Source: Bog-473 sp963809825 (GTDB lineage Bacteria > Actinomycetota > Acidimicrobiia > Acidimicrobiales > RAAP-2). From it: 64,000 nt of DNA. Position 1 is the first letter of the stretch. Each line of letters starts with the position of its first letter. This document shows, piece by piece, positions 51,051 through 60,347 of the stretch. The notes under the pieces are model-generated. The model was not told where the DNA came from, made no database searches, and saw only the letters and a list, made by a program, of their open reading frames with translations. The position numbers and the translations under genes were made by a program. The stretch is taken from the NCBI GenBank assembly GCA_963809825.1, contig CAWELJ010000009.1, positions 186,001-250,000 on the forward strand. The letters run 5' to 3'.

Positions 51051-51122
51051 ATGTCGAGTGCGCGCACGCACCTGATCCGCTTCGGCGCCGATCCTGAGGC
51101 GCAGCGGGCCGGCTCCGGGTGA
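51051..51122 (+). CDS. Possible 23-residue peptide
   Basis: A short frame (MSSARTHLIRFGADPEAQRAGSG) has a good AGGAG five bases before its ATG. It lies in the divergent region upstream of the response-regulator gene and runs opposite to it. Ribosome-site strength is the only support; it could be chance or a small regulatory or leader peptide. Confidence 0.25.
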   Translation: MSSARTHLIRFGADPEAQRAGSG

Positions 51123-51137
51123 GCCGGCCCGGCAGGG

Positions 51138-52583
51138 CTACGACAACAGCAGCGCGGTGTTGGCGTTCAAGCCGTTGTCCGCCTTGGAGCGGTGCACCAC
51201 CTGGAACTCGGAGAACTCGGCCAGGCCCCAGGGCCCGTTCTCGACCCCGATGCCGCTCCACTTGAAGCCCCCGAAGGGCTGTTGCGGCGAGAGCGCCAGG
51301 TGCGTGTTGACCCAGGCCGTGCCGCACTCGAGTTGGGCGGCGACCGCGGCCGCACGCTCCGTGTCGGCACCCCACACCGAGCCGGACAGGCCGAAGTGGG
51401 TGGCGTTGGCCCGGTCGATGGCGTCGCCCAGGTCGCGGTACGAGACCACCGGCAGCGCCGGCCCGAACTGCTCCTCGTCGACGATGCGGGTGCCGTCGGA
51501 CAGCCCCGTGAGGATGGTGGGCTCGAAGAAGTAGCCGGCGCCGTCCATCGCCTTGCCGCCCGTTACTGCCGTCGCGCCACGGGACAGGGCGTCAGCCACC
51601 AGCTCCTTGACCCGCTCGTACTGGGGCTCGTTGTTGATGGGGCCGAGCTTCACGCCCTCCTCAGTACCCTCGCCGACCTTGATCGACCGGGCGTGCGCCG
51701 CCAGCCCCTCGACGACGTCGTCGTAGAGAGCCTCGGGGACGTACACCCGCTTGACGGCGGAGCAGACCTGCCCGTTGTTCATGAACGCCCCGGCGAAGAT
51801 CGCCGACGCCACCACGGCCGGGTCGGCGTCGTCGAGCACAATGGCCGGGTCGTTGCCACCGAGCTCGAGGGTGACCCGCTTGAGGTCGGGCGCGGCGGAC
51901 ATGGCGACCTTCTTCCCGGTCTCGACCGAGCCGGTGAAGCTGACCTTGCGCGGCACCGGGTGCGAGGTCATTAATGCCCCCAGCTCGTCGCCCCCGCTCA
52001 CGATGTTGACGACGCCGGGCGGGAACACGTCACGCAGCAGCTCGCCGATCTTCAATGTGGTCAGCGGGGTGTACGGCGACGGCTTCAGCACCAGCGTGTT
52101 CCCGGCCAGCAGCGCGGGTGCGATCTTCCAGAAGCCGAGCAGCAGCGGGTAGTTCCACGGGGTGATGGCGGCGACCACGCCGAGCGGACGGCGCGCCAGC
52201 TCGACGTAGGCCTCGTCGTCGTCCTGGATGATCTGCGGCGCGACCTCGAGGTTGGCGAAGTACTGGGTCCAGATGGCCGAAGCGAACACCTCGACCCCGG
52301 CGTCGCTCAGCGGCTTGCCCTGCTCGGCGGTCAGGACCGGTGCCAGCTCGGCCCCGGACGCCAGCAGCACGTCGGCCGCCCGCAACAACACGGCGCGGCG
52401 CGCCGCCTCGTCGGACTTCCAGTCCCGGGCGGCCTTGGCCGCGGCGTCGAAGGCGGCATCGAGCTGCTGGCGGGTGCACTCGGGGGCCTGGGCGAAGACC
52501 TCACCGGTGGCCGGGTTGCGGACGCCGAAGGTCCCCTCGGTCGGTGCGGCTTCCCCCGCGATGGTCATGACGAACTCGGACAT
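51138..52583 (-). CDS. Aldehyde dehydrogenase (NAD(P)-dependent)
   Basis: 481 aa, standard size. TPWNYPLLL, VSFTGSVETG (nucleotide clamp), LELGGND with general base Glu240 and NGQVC with nucleophile Cys274 are all present. The pattern is close to the gamma-aminobutyraldehyde/succinate-semialdehyde-type group that oxidises aminoaldehydes or betaine aldehyde. ATG 52583 follows GAGGAG closely. It stands alone; the 119 bp to the upstream dienelactone-hydrolase gene hold nothing recognisable. Confidence 0.93.
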   Translation of the reverse strand: MSEFVMTIAGEAAPTEGTFGVRNPATGEVFAQAPECTRQQLDAAFDAAAKAARDWKSDEAARRAVLLRAADVLLASGAELAPVLTAEQGKPLSDAGVEVFASAIWTQYFANLEVAPQIIQDDDEAYVELARRPLGVVAAITPWNYPLLLGFWKIAPALLAGNTLVLKPSPYTPLTTLKIGELLRDVFPPGVVNIVSGGDELGALMTSHPVPRKVSFTGSVETGKKVAMSAAPDLKRVTLELGGNDPAIVLDDADPAVVASAIFAGAFMNNGQVCSAVKRVYVPEALYDDVVEGLAAHARSIKVGEGTEEGVKLGPINNEPQYERVKELVADALSRGATAVTGGKAMDGAGYFFEPTILTGLSDGTRIVDEEQFGPALPVVSYRDLGDAIDRANATHFGLSGSVWGADTERAAAVAAQLECGTAWVNTHLALSPQQPFGGFKWSGIGVENGPWGLAEFSEFQVVHRSKADNGLNANTALLLS

Positions 52584-52702
52584 GGCGCTCCTCGACTCTC
52601 GTCGAAATGGGGATCTCCCCACCCCTGGCCGGCTGTCGGCCCGTCTTGATCCTCTCACCTGGGCCGTTCCGGCTCAATCGGACCCGGGCGGCGCGGTGCG
52701 CC

Positions 52703-53554
52703 CTAGGGCCCCATCCCGTCGGGCCGCGGCCCGGGGCCGGAGCCCACACCGAGCTTCTCGCGGAAGAAGCTGAGCGTCCGGTCGAGCGCGTCCCGGGTCG
52801 GCGAGCCCTCCTGGTCGACGAGGTGCTCGGTCAGCACGGAGTGCGCGTTCTTGGGATGCCCGTAGGGGTTGCCGGGCGCCGAATCGATCTCCACCGCGAT
52901 GAAGGCGTCGCCGAGTTCGCGGCGCAGGGTCTCGAAGCGCTCCTCGAAGCAGAACGGGTCGTTCGTGAAGCGCAGGCCCAGCAGACAGGCGCCCGCGGCC
53001 GTGCGCTCCTTCACCCGGGTCAGGTCGGCGTCGGAGATCCCGATGTCCGCCTTGTATTTCTTGGAGAGCGGGAAGGGAAGAGACGGCTGGCTGAGAACGG
53101 GCGCAAGCACCACGTCGTCGACCATCATGGCCAGGGCGAAGCCGCCGGTGAAGCACATGCCGACCACGCCCACCCCCGGGCCACCGCAACGCTCGTGCTC
53201 TGCTGCAGCCAGCTTGCGCAGCCAGACCGTGACGGGGCTGGTCTTCTTGAGGGCGAACGCGGAGAACTCGCGCGAGATGCAGGCGGGCCCTATCGACCGC
53301 AGGGCGTAGGCGCCCGTCGGCGGCCGGCCCGGCTCGCCGAACAGGCTCGGCAGCACCGCGGTGCACCCCGCCGCCGCCACGCGGCGGCCGAACTCGGCCA
53401 CCCGCGGCGTGATGCCGGGGATCTCGCTGATCACGATCACGGCGGGGCCGTCCCCCGTGCGGTAGAGGTCGCGCCGCTTGCCGTCGGCCTCGAACGAGTC
53501 CTTGCTGAACCCCTCGAGCGCGGCCTGCCGCCCGCTTTCATCGCCGCTCGCCAT
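52703..53554 (-). CDS. Dienelactone hydrolase family protein
   Basis: 283 aa. VVGMCFTGGFALAM gives the GxCxG nucleophile elbow (Cys134), the hallmark of DLH enzymes, which hydrolyse lactones in aromatic degradation and related esters. EIPGITPRVAEFGRRVA matches the N-terminal family motif. A His typical of the triad is near YGHPKNAHSV in the last third. The start is 24 bp from that of the divergent thiolase-like gene, so the two share a tiny promoter region. Confidence 0.85.
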   Translation of the reverse strand: MASGDESGRQAALEGFSKDSFEADGKRRDLYRTGDGPAVIVISEIPGITPRVAEFGRRVAAAGCTAVLPSLFGEPGRPPTGAYALRSIGPACISREFSAFALKKTSPVTVWLRKLAAAEHERCGGPGVGVVGMCFTGGFALAMMVDDVVLAPVLSQPSLPFPLSKKYKADIGISDADLTRVKERTAAGACLLGLRFTNDPFCFEERFETLRRELGDAFIAVEIDSAPGNPYGHPKNAHSVLTEHLVDQEGSPTRDALDRTLSFFREKLGVGSGPGPRPDGMGP

Positions 53555-53578
53555 GGCCGGACCGTAGCATCGGCCGCC

Positions 53579-55066
53579 GTGGCCGGCTCCTCCCGCTCCC
53601 TCGACCCGCGCCTGCCCGTCCTGGTCGGGATCGGCACGGCGAGCGACGCTGCGCCCGTCGCCGACCTCATGACGGCGGCGGTGCTCGCCGCCGGGTCCGA
53701 TGCCGGCGCACCCGGACTGCTCGGTGCGGTCGACTGCGTCGCCGTGCCCCAAGGCTCGTGGTCGCTCACCGACCCGGCGCGCACGGTGGCCCGGCGCATC
53801 GGGTCGCCGGGGGCGCGCACGATCCGCTGCGAGGTCGGCGTGTCGCAACAGGAAGTGATCAACCACGTTCTCGCAGCCGTGTCGGCGGGCGACTACGAGA
53901 CGGCCGTCGTGGTCGGCGGCGAGGCCCGGCGCTGGGCCCGCGACGGGGGCGGCGAGACGGACGAGGAAAGAGCCTCTCCCGACGAGGTCCTGAGCCGGCC
54001 CCCCGACCTGGTCGCTCCCATTGAGATGGCCGCCGGCATCGTCTTGCCGCCCGTGCAGCAGTACGCGCTCATTGAGAACGCGCTGGCGGCCGAGGACGGG
54101 CTGACGCAAGCCGCCCAGCGCGACGAGATCGCTGCGTTGTGGGCGCGCTACAACGTCGTCGCCGGCGAGAACCCCGAGGCCGCGTTCGGCCAGCCGCGAA
54201 GCGCCGGCGAGATCGCCTCGCCCGGGCCTGCCAACAGGCCGCTGGCGTACCCCTACAACAAGTGGCACGCCAGCCAGTGGACCGTGGACCAGTCATCGGC
54301 CCTCGTCATCTGCTCCGCGGCACGGGCCCGCGCCGCAGGCGTCGCGCCAGACCGGTGGCTCTTCCCGCACGTGGCCCTCCACTGCTCGACTTCGGTCACG
54401 CTGACCGCCCGGCGCCGCCTCTCCGCCTGGCCCGCGATGGCCGTGCTCGGCCGCGCCGCGGAAGGACACCTCGGCCGTGCGCTGCGCGACATCGAGCTGG
54501 CCGAGGTGTACTCGTGCTTCCCCGCCGCGGTCCGGGTCCAACAGCGCGAGCTGGGACTCGATCCGCTGGGCACCCCGACGCTGACGGGCGGCATGACCTT
54601 CGCCGGCGGCCCGTTCAACCACTTCGTCCTGCAGTCGCTCGTCGCGCTGGGCCGGCGACTGCGCGGCGGCGCGGGCCGGCCGGGCGAGCGCCTCGGACTC
54701 GTCACGACCGTGTCGGGCATGCTCTCCAAGCCCGGTCTGGCCGTCTGGTCGGCCGATCCCCCCCCGGGGCGCGGCGGCGGCTCCCTCCTGGCCGACCTGG
54801 CCGCCGAGGCGACGGCCGCCACCGACGTCGTCCCGGTGCTCGACGTTGCTCCCCGGAGGGCCACCGCGGCCACCGTGGCCTCCTTCACCGTGACCTACGG
54901 CGGCGCCGGTGGCTTCGATCCTGTCCGCACGGCCATCGTCGCCGACCTGCCCGATGGGGTGCGCACGGCCGCCACCTGCGAAGATGCAGTCACCGCCCGC
55001 CTCGCCGTGGCAGAGGGCCTCATCGGGCGGGCGGTCGAGGTGAAGGACACGACATTCAGCCTGTGA
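53579..55066 (+). CDS. Thiolase-like protein
   Basis: 495 aa from GTG 53579. The N-terminus (VLVGIGTASDA), VVGGEARR, and C-terminal GGMTFAGGPFNHFVLQSL resemble the acetyl-CoA acetyltransferase/SCP-x-like thiolase group. The classical active-site Cys region near residue 90 is not obvious (EVGVSQQEVINHV), so catalysis is uncertain and it may be an SCP-x-like or structural homologue. Its TGA overlaps the cydD GTG by 4 bp (GTGA), an unexpected coupling to a cytochrome assembly transporter. Confidence 0.72.
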   Translation: MAGSSRSLDPRLPVLVGIGTASDAAPVADLMTAAVLAAGSDAGAPGLLGAVDCVAVPQGSWSLTDPARTVARRIGSPGARTIRCEVGVSQQEVINHVLAAVSAGDYETAVVVGGEARRWARDGGGETDEERASPDEVLSRPPDLVAPIEMAAGIVLPPVQQYALIENALAAEDGLTQAAQRDEIAALWARYNVVAGENPEAAFGQPRSAGEIASPGPANRPLAYPYNKWHASQWTVDQSSALVICSAARARAAGVAPDRWLFPHVALHCSTSVTLTARRRLSAWPAMAVLGRAAEGHLGRALRDIELAEVYSCFPAAVRVQQRELGLDPLGTPTLTGGMTFAGGPFNHFVLQSLVALGRRLRGGAGRPGERLGLVTTVSGMLSKPGLAVWSADPPPGRGGGSLLADLAAEATAATDVVPVLDVAPRRATAATVASFTVTYGGAGGFDPVRTAIVADLPDGVRTAATCEDAVTARLAVAEGLIGRAVEVKDTTFSL

Positions 55067-56799
55067 GCGCACCACCCCCTCGCCCCGGTCGGCCCCGGCT
55101 GGTCGACCCCGAGCTGGCGGCCCGGGTCCCCGGACTGCGGCGGGTCGCCGGGATCGCGCTCGCCGTCGGTGCGGTCAGCGCCGCCCTCGTCGTCGTGCAG
55201 GCCGTCGCCCTGGCGTACGCGGTGGACCGCTCGCTCCTGCACCACGCCCCGTTGGGCGACCTGGTGCCCGCCATCGTCGTGGTCGGTCTCGCCATCGTGG
55301 CCCGCGCCGTGCTCAACGGGGCCGGCGACCTCTCGGCGCACGGAGCCGCCGACCGGGTCGTGTCCCGGCTGCGCGGTCAGTTGTTGCGCCACGCGCTGAC
55401 GCTCGGGCCGCGCTGGCTCGCCGGTGAGCGCGCCGGTGAGCTCTCGCTCACCGCGACACGCGGCCTGCGCTCGCTCCACACCTACTTCGCCCGCTACCTC
55501 CCCCAGGCCGCCGCTGCTGCGGTGGTGCCCGTCCTGCTGCTGGCCTGGGTCGCCACCCAGGACTGGCTCTCGTTCGTCGTGGTCATCGCGCTCGTGCTCG
55601 CGGTGCCACTGACGATGATCTACTTCGGGCGCGAGGCGACGAGGCGCTCAGAGCGCCAATGGCGCCGGCTCGGGTCCTTGGCGGGGCGCTTCCTCCAGCT
55701 GGTGGAGGGACTGCCGACCCTGCGAGCCTTCCGGCGCGAGGACCAGGGTCGCCGCGAAGTGGCGGCCGCCACCGAGGGGGTGCGCAGCGCGACCATGCGC
55801 ACGCTGCGAGTCGCCTTCCTCTCCGCGCTCTCCATGGACATGATCGCGGGCTTCGGGGTGGGACTCGTGGCGATGGTGCTGGGCCTGCGCCTCCTGTGGG
55901 GGGAGCTCAGCCTGCAGACGGCCATGGCTGTGCTGCTGGTGGCGCCCGAGGTCTTCATCCCCCTGCGCCGGGCGGGGGCGGAGTTCCACGCCAGCACCGA
56001 GGGGCAGGCGGCCGCGTCCCGGGTCCTCGAGGTGCTCGGCAGCCCCGCTCCGTCGCTCGCACCCGCACCGGCTCCCGCCGAGGCGGCGCAACCCGCGGCA
56101 CGGTCGGCCGCGCCCCACCGGAGCGCCCCGGTGCGGCTCGACATCGACGCCCTCGAGGTCGGCTACGAGCACCGCGACCGCCCGGCGATCTCGTCCTTCT
56201 CCCTCCACGCCGAACCCGGGTCGCGGGTGGCCCTGACGGGGCCCTCGGGATCGGGCAAGTCCACGGTGCTGGCCGCGCTGCTGCGCTTCGTCGAGCCCAG
56301 CGGAGGGGCGCTGTCGATCGACGACCGCGCTGCGGCGGCGCAGACCCCGGCCGAGTGGCGCAGCTGCTTCTCCTGGCTCCCGCAGCGGCCCCACCTCTTC
56401 AACGCGACGATGGCGGAGAACCTGCGGCTGGGCGCGCCGGAGTCCCCCGACGGCGACCTGCTCGAGGTGCTCGCCGCCGTCGGCCTGTCCGAGCTGCTGG
56501 GCAACCTGCCCGCCGGGCTCGACACCCCGCTCGGCCACGACGGCCTCACGCTGAGCTCGGGTGAGCGGCAGCGGGTGGCCCTGGCCCGCGCCCTGCTCTG
56601 CCCCGCCCCGATCCTCCTGCTCGACGAGCCGACCGCGTCGCTCGACCCGCCCACGGTCTCCCGCGTCGCGCCGTCGATCGAGCGGTGGCTCGGTGGCCGC
56701 ACCGTCGTGGTGGCGGCCCACGAACCGGTGCTGCTCCCACGCTTCGACACCGTCGTCGCCCTGCCCGGTGCCGCGCGACCCCTGGCGGTCTCACCGTGA
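55063..56799 (+). CDS. cydD: Thiol-reductant ABC exporter subunit CydD
   Basis: 578 aa. About six membrane helices are followed by an ATPase domain: Walker A GPSGSGKST, signature LSSGERQRVALARAL, Walker B ILLLDEP, and an H-loop His in VVAAHEP. LVEGLPTLRAFRRED and ALSMDMIAGFGVGLVAM are typical of CydD. With CydC it exports glutathione- or cysteine-type thiols needed for cytochrome bd and periplasmic heme proteins. No cydAB is nearby. The stop overlaps the cydC start by 4 bp. Confidence 0.92.
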   Translation: MSAPPPRPGRPRLVDPELAARVPGLRRVAGIALAVGAVSAALVVVQAVALAYAVDRSLLHHAPLGDLVPAIVVVGLAIVARAVLNGAGDLSAHGAADRVVSRLRGQLLRHALTLGPRWLAGERAGELSLTATRGLRSLHTYFARYLPQAAAAAVVPVLLLAWVATQDWLSFVVVIALVLAVPLTMIYFGREATRRSERQWRRLGSLAGRFLQLVEGLPTLRAFRREDQGRREVAAATEGVRSATMRTLRVAFLSALSMDMIAGFGVGLVAMVLGLRLLWGELSLQTAMAVLLVAPEVFIPLRRAGAEFHASTEGQAAASRVLEVLGSPAPSLAPAPAPAEAAQPAARSAAPHRSAPVRLDIDALEVGYEHRDRPAISSFSLHAEPGSRVALTGPSGSGKSTVLAALLRFVEPSGGALSIDDRAAAAQTPAEWRSCFSWLPQRPHLFNATMAENLRLGAPESPDGDLLEVLAAVGLSELLGNLPAGLDTPLGHDGLTLSSGERQRVALARALLCPAPILLLDEPTASLDPPTVSRVAPSIERWLGGRTVVVAAHEPVLLPRFDTVVALPGAARPLAVSP

Positions 56800-58472
56800 G
56801 CGGCGCGCGCCGGGACGGCTCCCTGCGCCGCGTCCTGCGCGAGCCCGGCACCCCCTACGGCCGGCTCGCCGTCGCGGGCCTGTTGGGCCTCGCCGCCGCT
56901 GCCGCGACCATCGGCCTCCTGGCCGGGTCCGGCTACGTGGTCGGCCGGGCGGCGCTGCGGCCGGGCCTCGATGCGATCGTCGGCATCCTGGCCGCCGTCG
57001 AGGTGCTGGCCTTCCTGCGCGGGCCGCTGCGCTACGAGGAGCGGCTGGTGGGCCACGACGCCGCGCTACGCGCCCTGACGCGGTGGCGGGTGTGGCTCTA
57101 CGACCGGCTCTCCCCCCGTGTGCCGGCCGCCCTCGCGGGGTGGCGCAGCGGTGACCTTCTGGCCCGCGCCATCGACGACGTCGACTCCCTGCAGGACCTC
57201 TATCTGCGCACCCTGCTGCCGGTGACCGTCGCCGTGGGCGCCGGCGTCATCGGGGTCGTCGCCGTCGGGCTCATCCTGCCGTGGGCCGCGCTGGCGCTCG
57301 CGATCCCACTGGCGCTCGCGCTTGTGGTGCCCGCGCTGCTGACCTGGCGCCGCAGTGGCGACGACGAGCTGGCCGCGCTGTCGGGCACGCTCTCGGCGCA
57401 GGTCGTCGACGCGCTCGCCGGGGCGCCCGAACTGCTGGCCTTCGGCGCCGACGGCGCCGTCCTGGGCGCGGTCGAGGCGCTGGGCGCCCGCGCGGACGCG
57501 CTCGAGCAGCACCATGCGCGCGTCGCCACCGCGAACACCGTCGTCGTCGCGCTGTGCCTGGCGGCGGCGGTCACGGGCGTGCTCGCCCTCGGGGTCGGCG
57601 CGGTCCACGCGCACCAACTGGGACAGGTCATGGTGGCGGTGCTGCCGCTCGCCGTGCTCGCCACTTTCGAGTCCGTCCCCGGGGTCCCGCTCGCCGTGGC
57701 CCGGGCACTCGCCGTGCGCGCCTCGGCCGACCGGCTCTTCGCTCTCGAGGAGGTGCCCGTCCCCGTCCGCGACCCGGACGCGGCCGTGCCCGCGTCGCCC
57801 GGCGTGCCCGAGGTGGCCTTCGCGGACGCCGGCCTCCGCTACGGGCCGGCCCTGCCCCGCGCCCTCGACGGCGTCACCGTGCGCGTGCCCCCCGGCGGCC
57901 GGGTCGCCGTCACCGGCTCGAGCGGCGCGGGCAAGTCGAGCCTCGTCACCGCACTCCTGCGCTTCTGGCCCCTCGAGGAGGGCACGCTCTCGTTGGGCGG
58001 CACCGACGTGGAGCGCCTGACCCAGGACGACGCCCGCGCCGCCTGCGCCCTGGCGGACCAGCGGGCCCAGCTCTTCGCGGGCACGCTGCGCTCGAACCTG
58101 ACGCTGGCCCGTCCCGACGCCGGAGCCGAGGAGATCGCGGCAGCGCTGCGGGCCGCCCGGCTCGATGCGTTCGTCGACGCGCTGCCCGCCGGCCTCGACA
58201 CCCCGGTGGGCGAGGACGGAGTCGCGCTGTCGGGCGGCGAGCGGCGGCGGGTGGCCGTCGCCCGGGCTCTCCTCGCGCCGGGACCGGTGCTCATCCTCGA
58301 CGAGCCGACCAGCGGGCTCGACCCCGGGCTGGCCGACGAGCTCATGGACGGCGTGATCGCCGCGGCCGGGGAGCGCAGCGTGGTGGTGATCACGCACCGG
58401 GCCGCCGAGGCGGCTCGTTGCGACGCGACGCTCACGCTCGAGGCCGGGCGCGTGGTGCGCACGGAGGGCTGA
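56796..58472 (+). CDS. cydC: Thiol-reductant ABC exporter subunit CydC
   Basis: 558 aa. The membrane domain (GYVVGRAALRPGL..., RAIDDVDSLQDLYLR) is followed by Walker A GSSGAGKSS, signature LSGGERRRVAVARAL, Walker B LILDEP and H-loop THR. The order cydD-cydC with GTGA overlap is standard in actinobacteria. The stop codon lies inside an 8-bp inverted repeat that also contains the stop of the convergent gene. Confidence 0.92.
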   Translation: MSGARRDGSLRRVLREPGTPYGRLAVAGLLGLAAAAATIGLLAGSGYVVGRAALRPGLDAIVGILAAVEVLAFLRGPLRYEERLVGHDAALRALTRWRVWLYDRLSPRVPAALAGWRSGDLLARAIDDVDSLQDLYLRTLLPVTVAVGAGVIGVVAVGLILPWAALALAIPLALALVVPALLTWRRSGDDELAALSGTLSAQVVDALAGAPELLAFGADGAVLGAVEALGARADALEQHHARVATANTVVVALCLAAAVTGVLALGVGAVHAHQLGQVMVAVLPLAVLATFESVPGVPLAVARALAVRASADRLFALEEVPVPVRDPDAAVPASPGVPEVAFADAGLRYGPALPRALDGVTVRVPPGGRVAVTGSSGAGKSSLVTALLRFWPLEEGTLSLGGTDVERLTQDDARAACALADQRAQLFAGTLRSNLTLARPDAGAEEIAAALRAARLDAFVDALPAGLDTPVGEDGVALSGGERRRVAVARALLAPGPVLILDEPTSGLDPGLADELMDGVIAAAGERSVVVITHRAAEAARCDATLTLEAGRVVRTEG

Positions 58473-58488
58473 GCGCCCGCGCGCTCAG
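58469..58488. terminator. Inverted repeat holding both convergent stop codons
   Basis: CTGAGCGC and GCGCTCAG with a 4-nt loop. The left arm contains the cydC TGA and the right arm, read on the minus strand, the TGA of the beta-helix lipoprotein gene. A short, economical bidirectional end of transcription and translation. Confidence 0.55.
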
Positions 58489-60192
58489 CCCAGGGCGCGC
58501 CGGTACGCGGCCAACGTGGCCGCGGCGAAGCCGGCGGGGCCGTGGCCGGCCCCGCCACCCGAGGCCCGCGGCGGGCCGAGCGCCGAGCCGCCGGCGCCCG
58601 AGGAGCACCACGGGTTCGACGGCACCCCGGCACACGGGTTGGCCATGCTGGGCAGCCCCTTGGGCAGCGCCTGCAGGCGCACGCCGGTCTGGGCCGGATA
58701 GTTCGACCCGGCGGGACAGGGGGCGAGCCGCGAGTCGCACTCGACCTGCGCCACCAACGCGTTGTCGCCGTTCGTCGTCGTGGTGGTGACGCCGCAGGTG
58801 GGCTGGAGCTGCTCGAGGTTCGCCGGCGCGCTGCCCGCGCGGTGCCGTGTTGTCGGCGTAGCAGTTGGAGGGCAGGCCGGTGTGCAGCACGATCTGCCCG
58901 AAGTCGGCGTTGGTCGGGTTGGCGTAGAACGCGTCGTTGACGAACGTGTTTCCCTTCAAGGCGTTTCCCTCGGGCTCGAAGACGCAGCCGAGGCCCGCCG
59001 TCTGGTAACCGCCGAAGTTGGCGCACTTCTGGTTGAGCGAGGGCGTCCCGCTGTCGGGGTACGGGACGAACAGGACGCCCCAGGCGCCGTTGTTGGAGAA
59101 GGTGTTGTCCATGACCGTGTCGTTGCGGCCCCCGGACACGGTCATGCCCGTCCCGATGGGGCCGGCGGCCGCGTCGCCCGCCTCCGGGGTGTTGCCGTTG
59201 TTGTTGTCGTGCACGTTGTTGTGGATGAACACCCAGCAGGAGTGGGTGTGGGTGATGGAGCTGGTGGCGCCGTTGGGACAGGCGCCGTTCTGCGGCGGCG
59301 GCGGGTCGCCGGCGATCTGGGTGTCGGTGTTCAGGCCGTCCTGGTTGTTGTCGAACTGCGAGTTCTCGATCACGATGGCGCCGCCCGAATTGGTGCCCGA
59401 GTAGCCGAGGGCGTTGTTCTCCATCCAGGCGTGGTCGATCGTGACGTCGCACAGCTGGAGGCAGGCCCCGACGTACATGCCCGAGTCGTTCATGTTCGAC
59501 CCGTAGATCTGGTTCCAGCTCGCCGGGCCTTGCGCGTTGGAGGCGAAGATCCCGTACTGGGCCGCCGACTTCTCGTCGGCGAAGAAGGAGGACGTACCGG
59601 TGAGATAGGTGCCCGTGTACCCCGTGAGGCCGATCTTGCCCGACCCGTCCCCGCCGTTCCACCACACCTCGTTCCCCGAATCTCCCGCGCCGCCGAGGAA
59701 GTTGCACGCGGTGAGGTTCTCGACGCTCACGTGGTCCGCCTTCCACACCACGATGCCGTTGCGGCCCTGGGCCTTGCCGCCGACGACGGGACCGAAGTTC
59801 TGGTACTGCGGGTCGGAGCTGCAGGGCACGGGCGCCCCGGTCTTGGTCCCGTCGACGATGACGGTGTCGCGATTCATGCCACGGATGGTCAGGTTGGGCG
59901 TGTGCACGACGACACCGCCATGGTCGCCCGTGCTGAGGAGGGTGGACGACGTCACGTGGGCATCGGCGCTCTCGTGGTAGTCGCCGGGCGCGACCAGGAT
60001 GAAGTCGCCCGGGTGGGCCGCGTCGACCGCCGATTGGATCGTCGAGTACGGCCCGGCATGGCCGTGATAGGTGCCCACGAGCAGCACCGCGGGCGAGCTG
60101 CCCCCCGACGAGCAGGACGCCAGGACCGACCCGGTCAGGAGGGCGGCGGCGATGGCGGCCAGCCGCCTCGTCACGCTAGTCCGGCGTGCCAT
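58485..60192 (-). CDS. Parallel beta-helix lipoprotein, frameshifted near its 3' end
   Basis: ATG 60192 follows GGGAGG. Lipobox LASC (Cys about 27) after a basic, hydrophobic signal. The body is a right-handed beta-helix of the pectate-lyase/NosD type (TIQSAVDAAHPGDFILVAPG, then many N-rich turns such as IVIENSQFDNNQDGLNT, GMYVG and MDNTFSNNG). The main frame reads sensibly to NCYADNTAPR (about 58845). A one-base shift there is needed to continue as GSAPANLEQLQPTCGVTTTT and end at 58485 in RRALG. In the unshifted frame the ORF would run wrongly to 58432. Either a real mutation or a sequencing error. Confidence 0.72.
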
Positions 60193-60279
60193 GGGTGCCT
60201 CCCAACAGGTCGTTCGTCCAGCCGGGCCCAACACCCGTTTGGACCCCCCGGAGGGAACCTACTCCCCGGCCCGGCCCGG

Positions 60280-60300
60280 TGCGCCGGAACGTCCGGCGCA
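60280..60300. promoter_or_regulatory. Perfect inverted repeat in the lipoprotein-TetR intergenic region
   Basis: TGCGCCGG-AACGT-CCGGCGCA, exact over 8 bp per arm, lies 47 bp before the TetR start and about 88 bp from the lipoprotein start. Its position suggests an autoregulatory TetR operator acting on both divergent genes. Confidence 0.5.
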
Positions 60301-60347
60301 AGTATCAAGCGGCCGTTGGATTTCCACACTGACAGGAAGGTTTCCCA

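Noticed and set aside
52607..53578. Upstream extension of the thiolase-like frame
   Set aside because: It is antisense to the dienelactone-hydrolase gene; thiolase-like sequence starts only at 53579.
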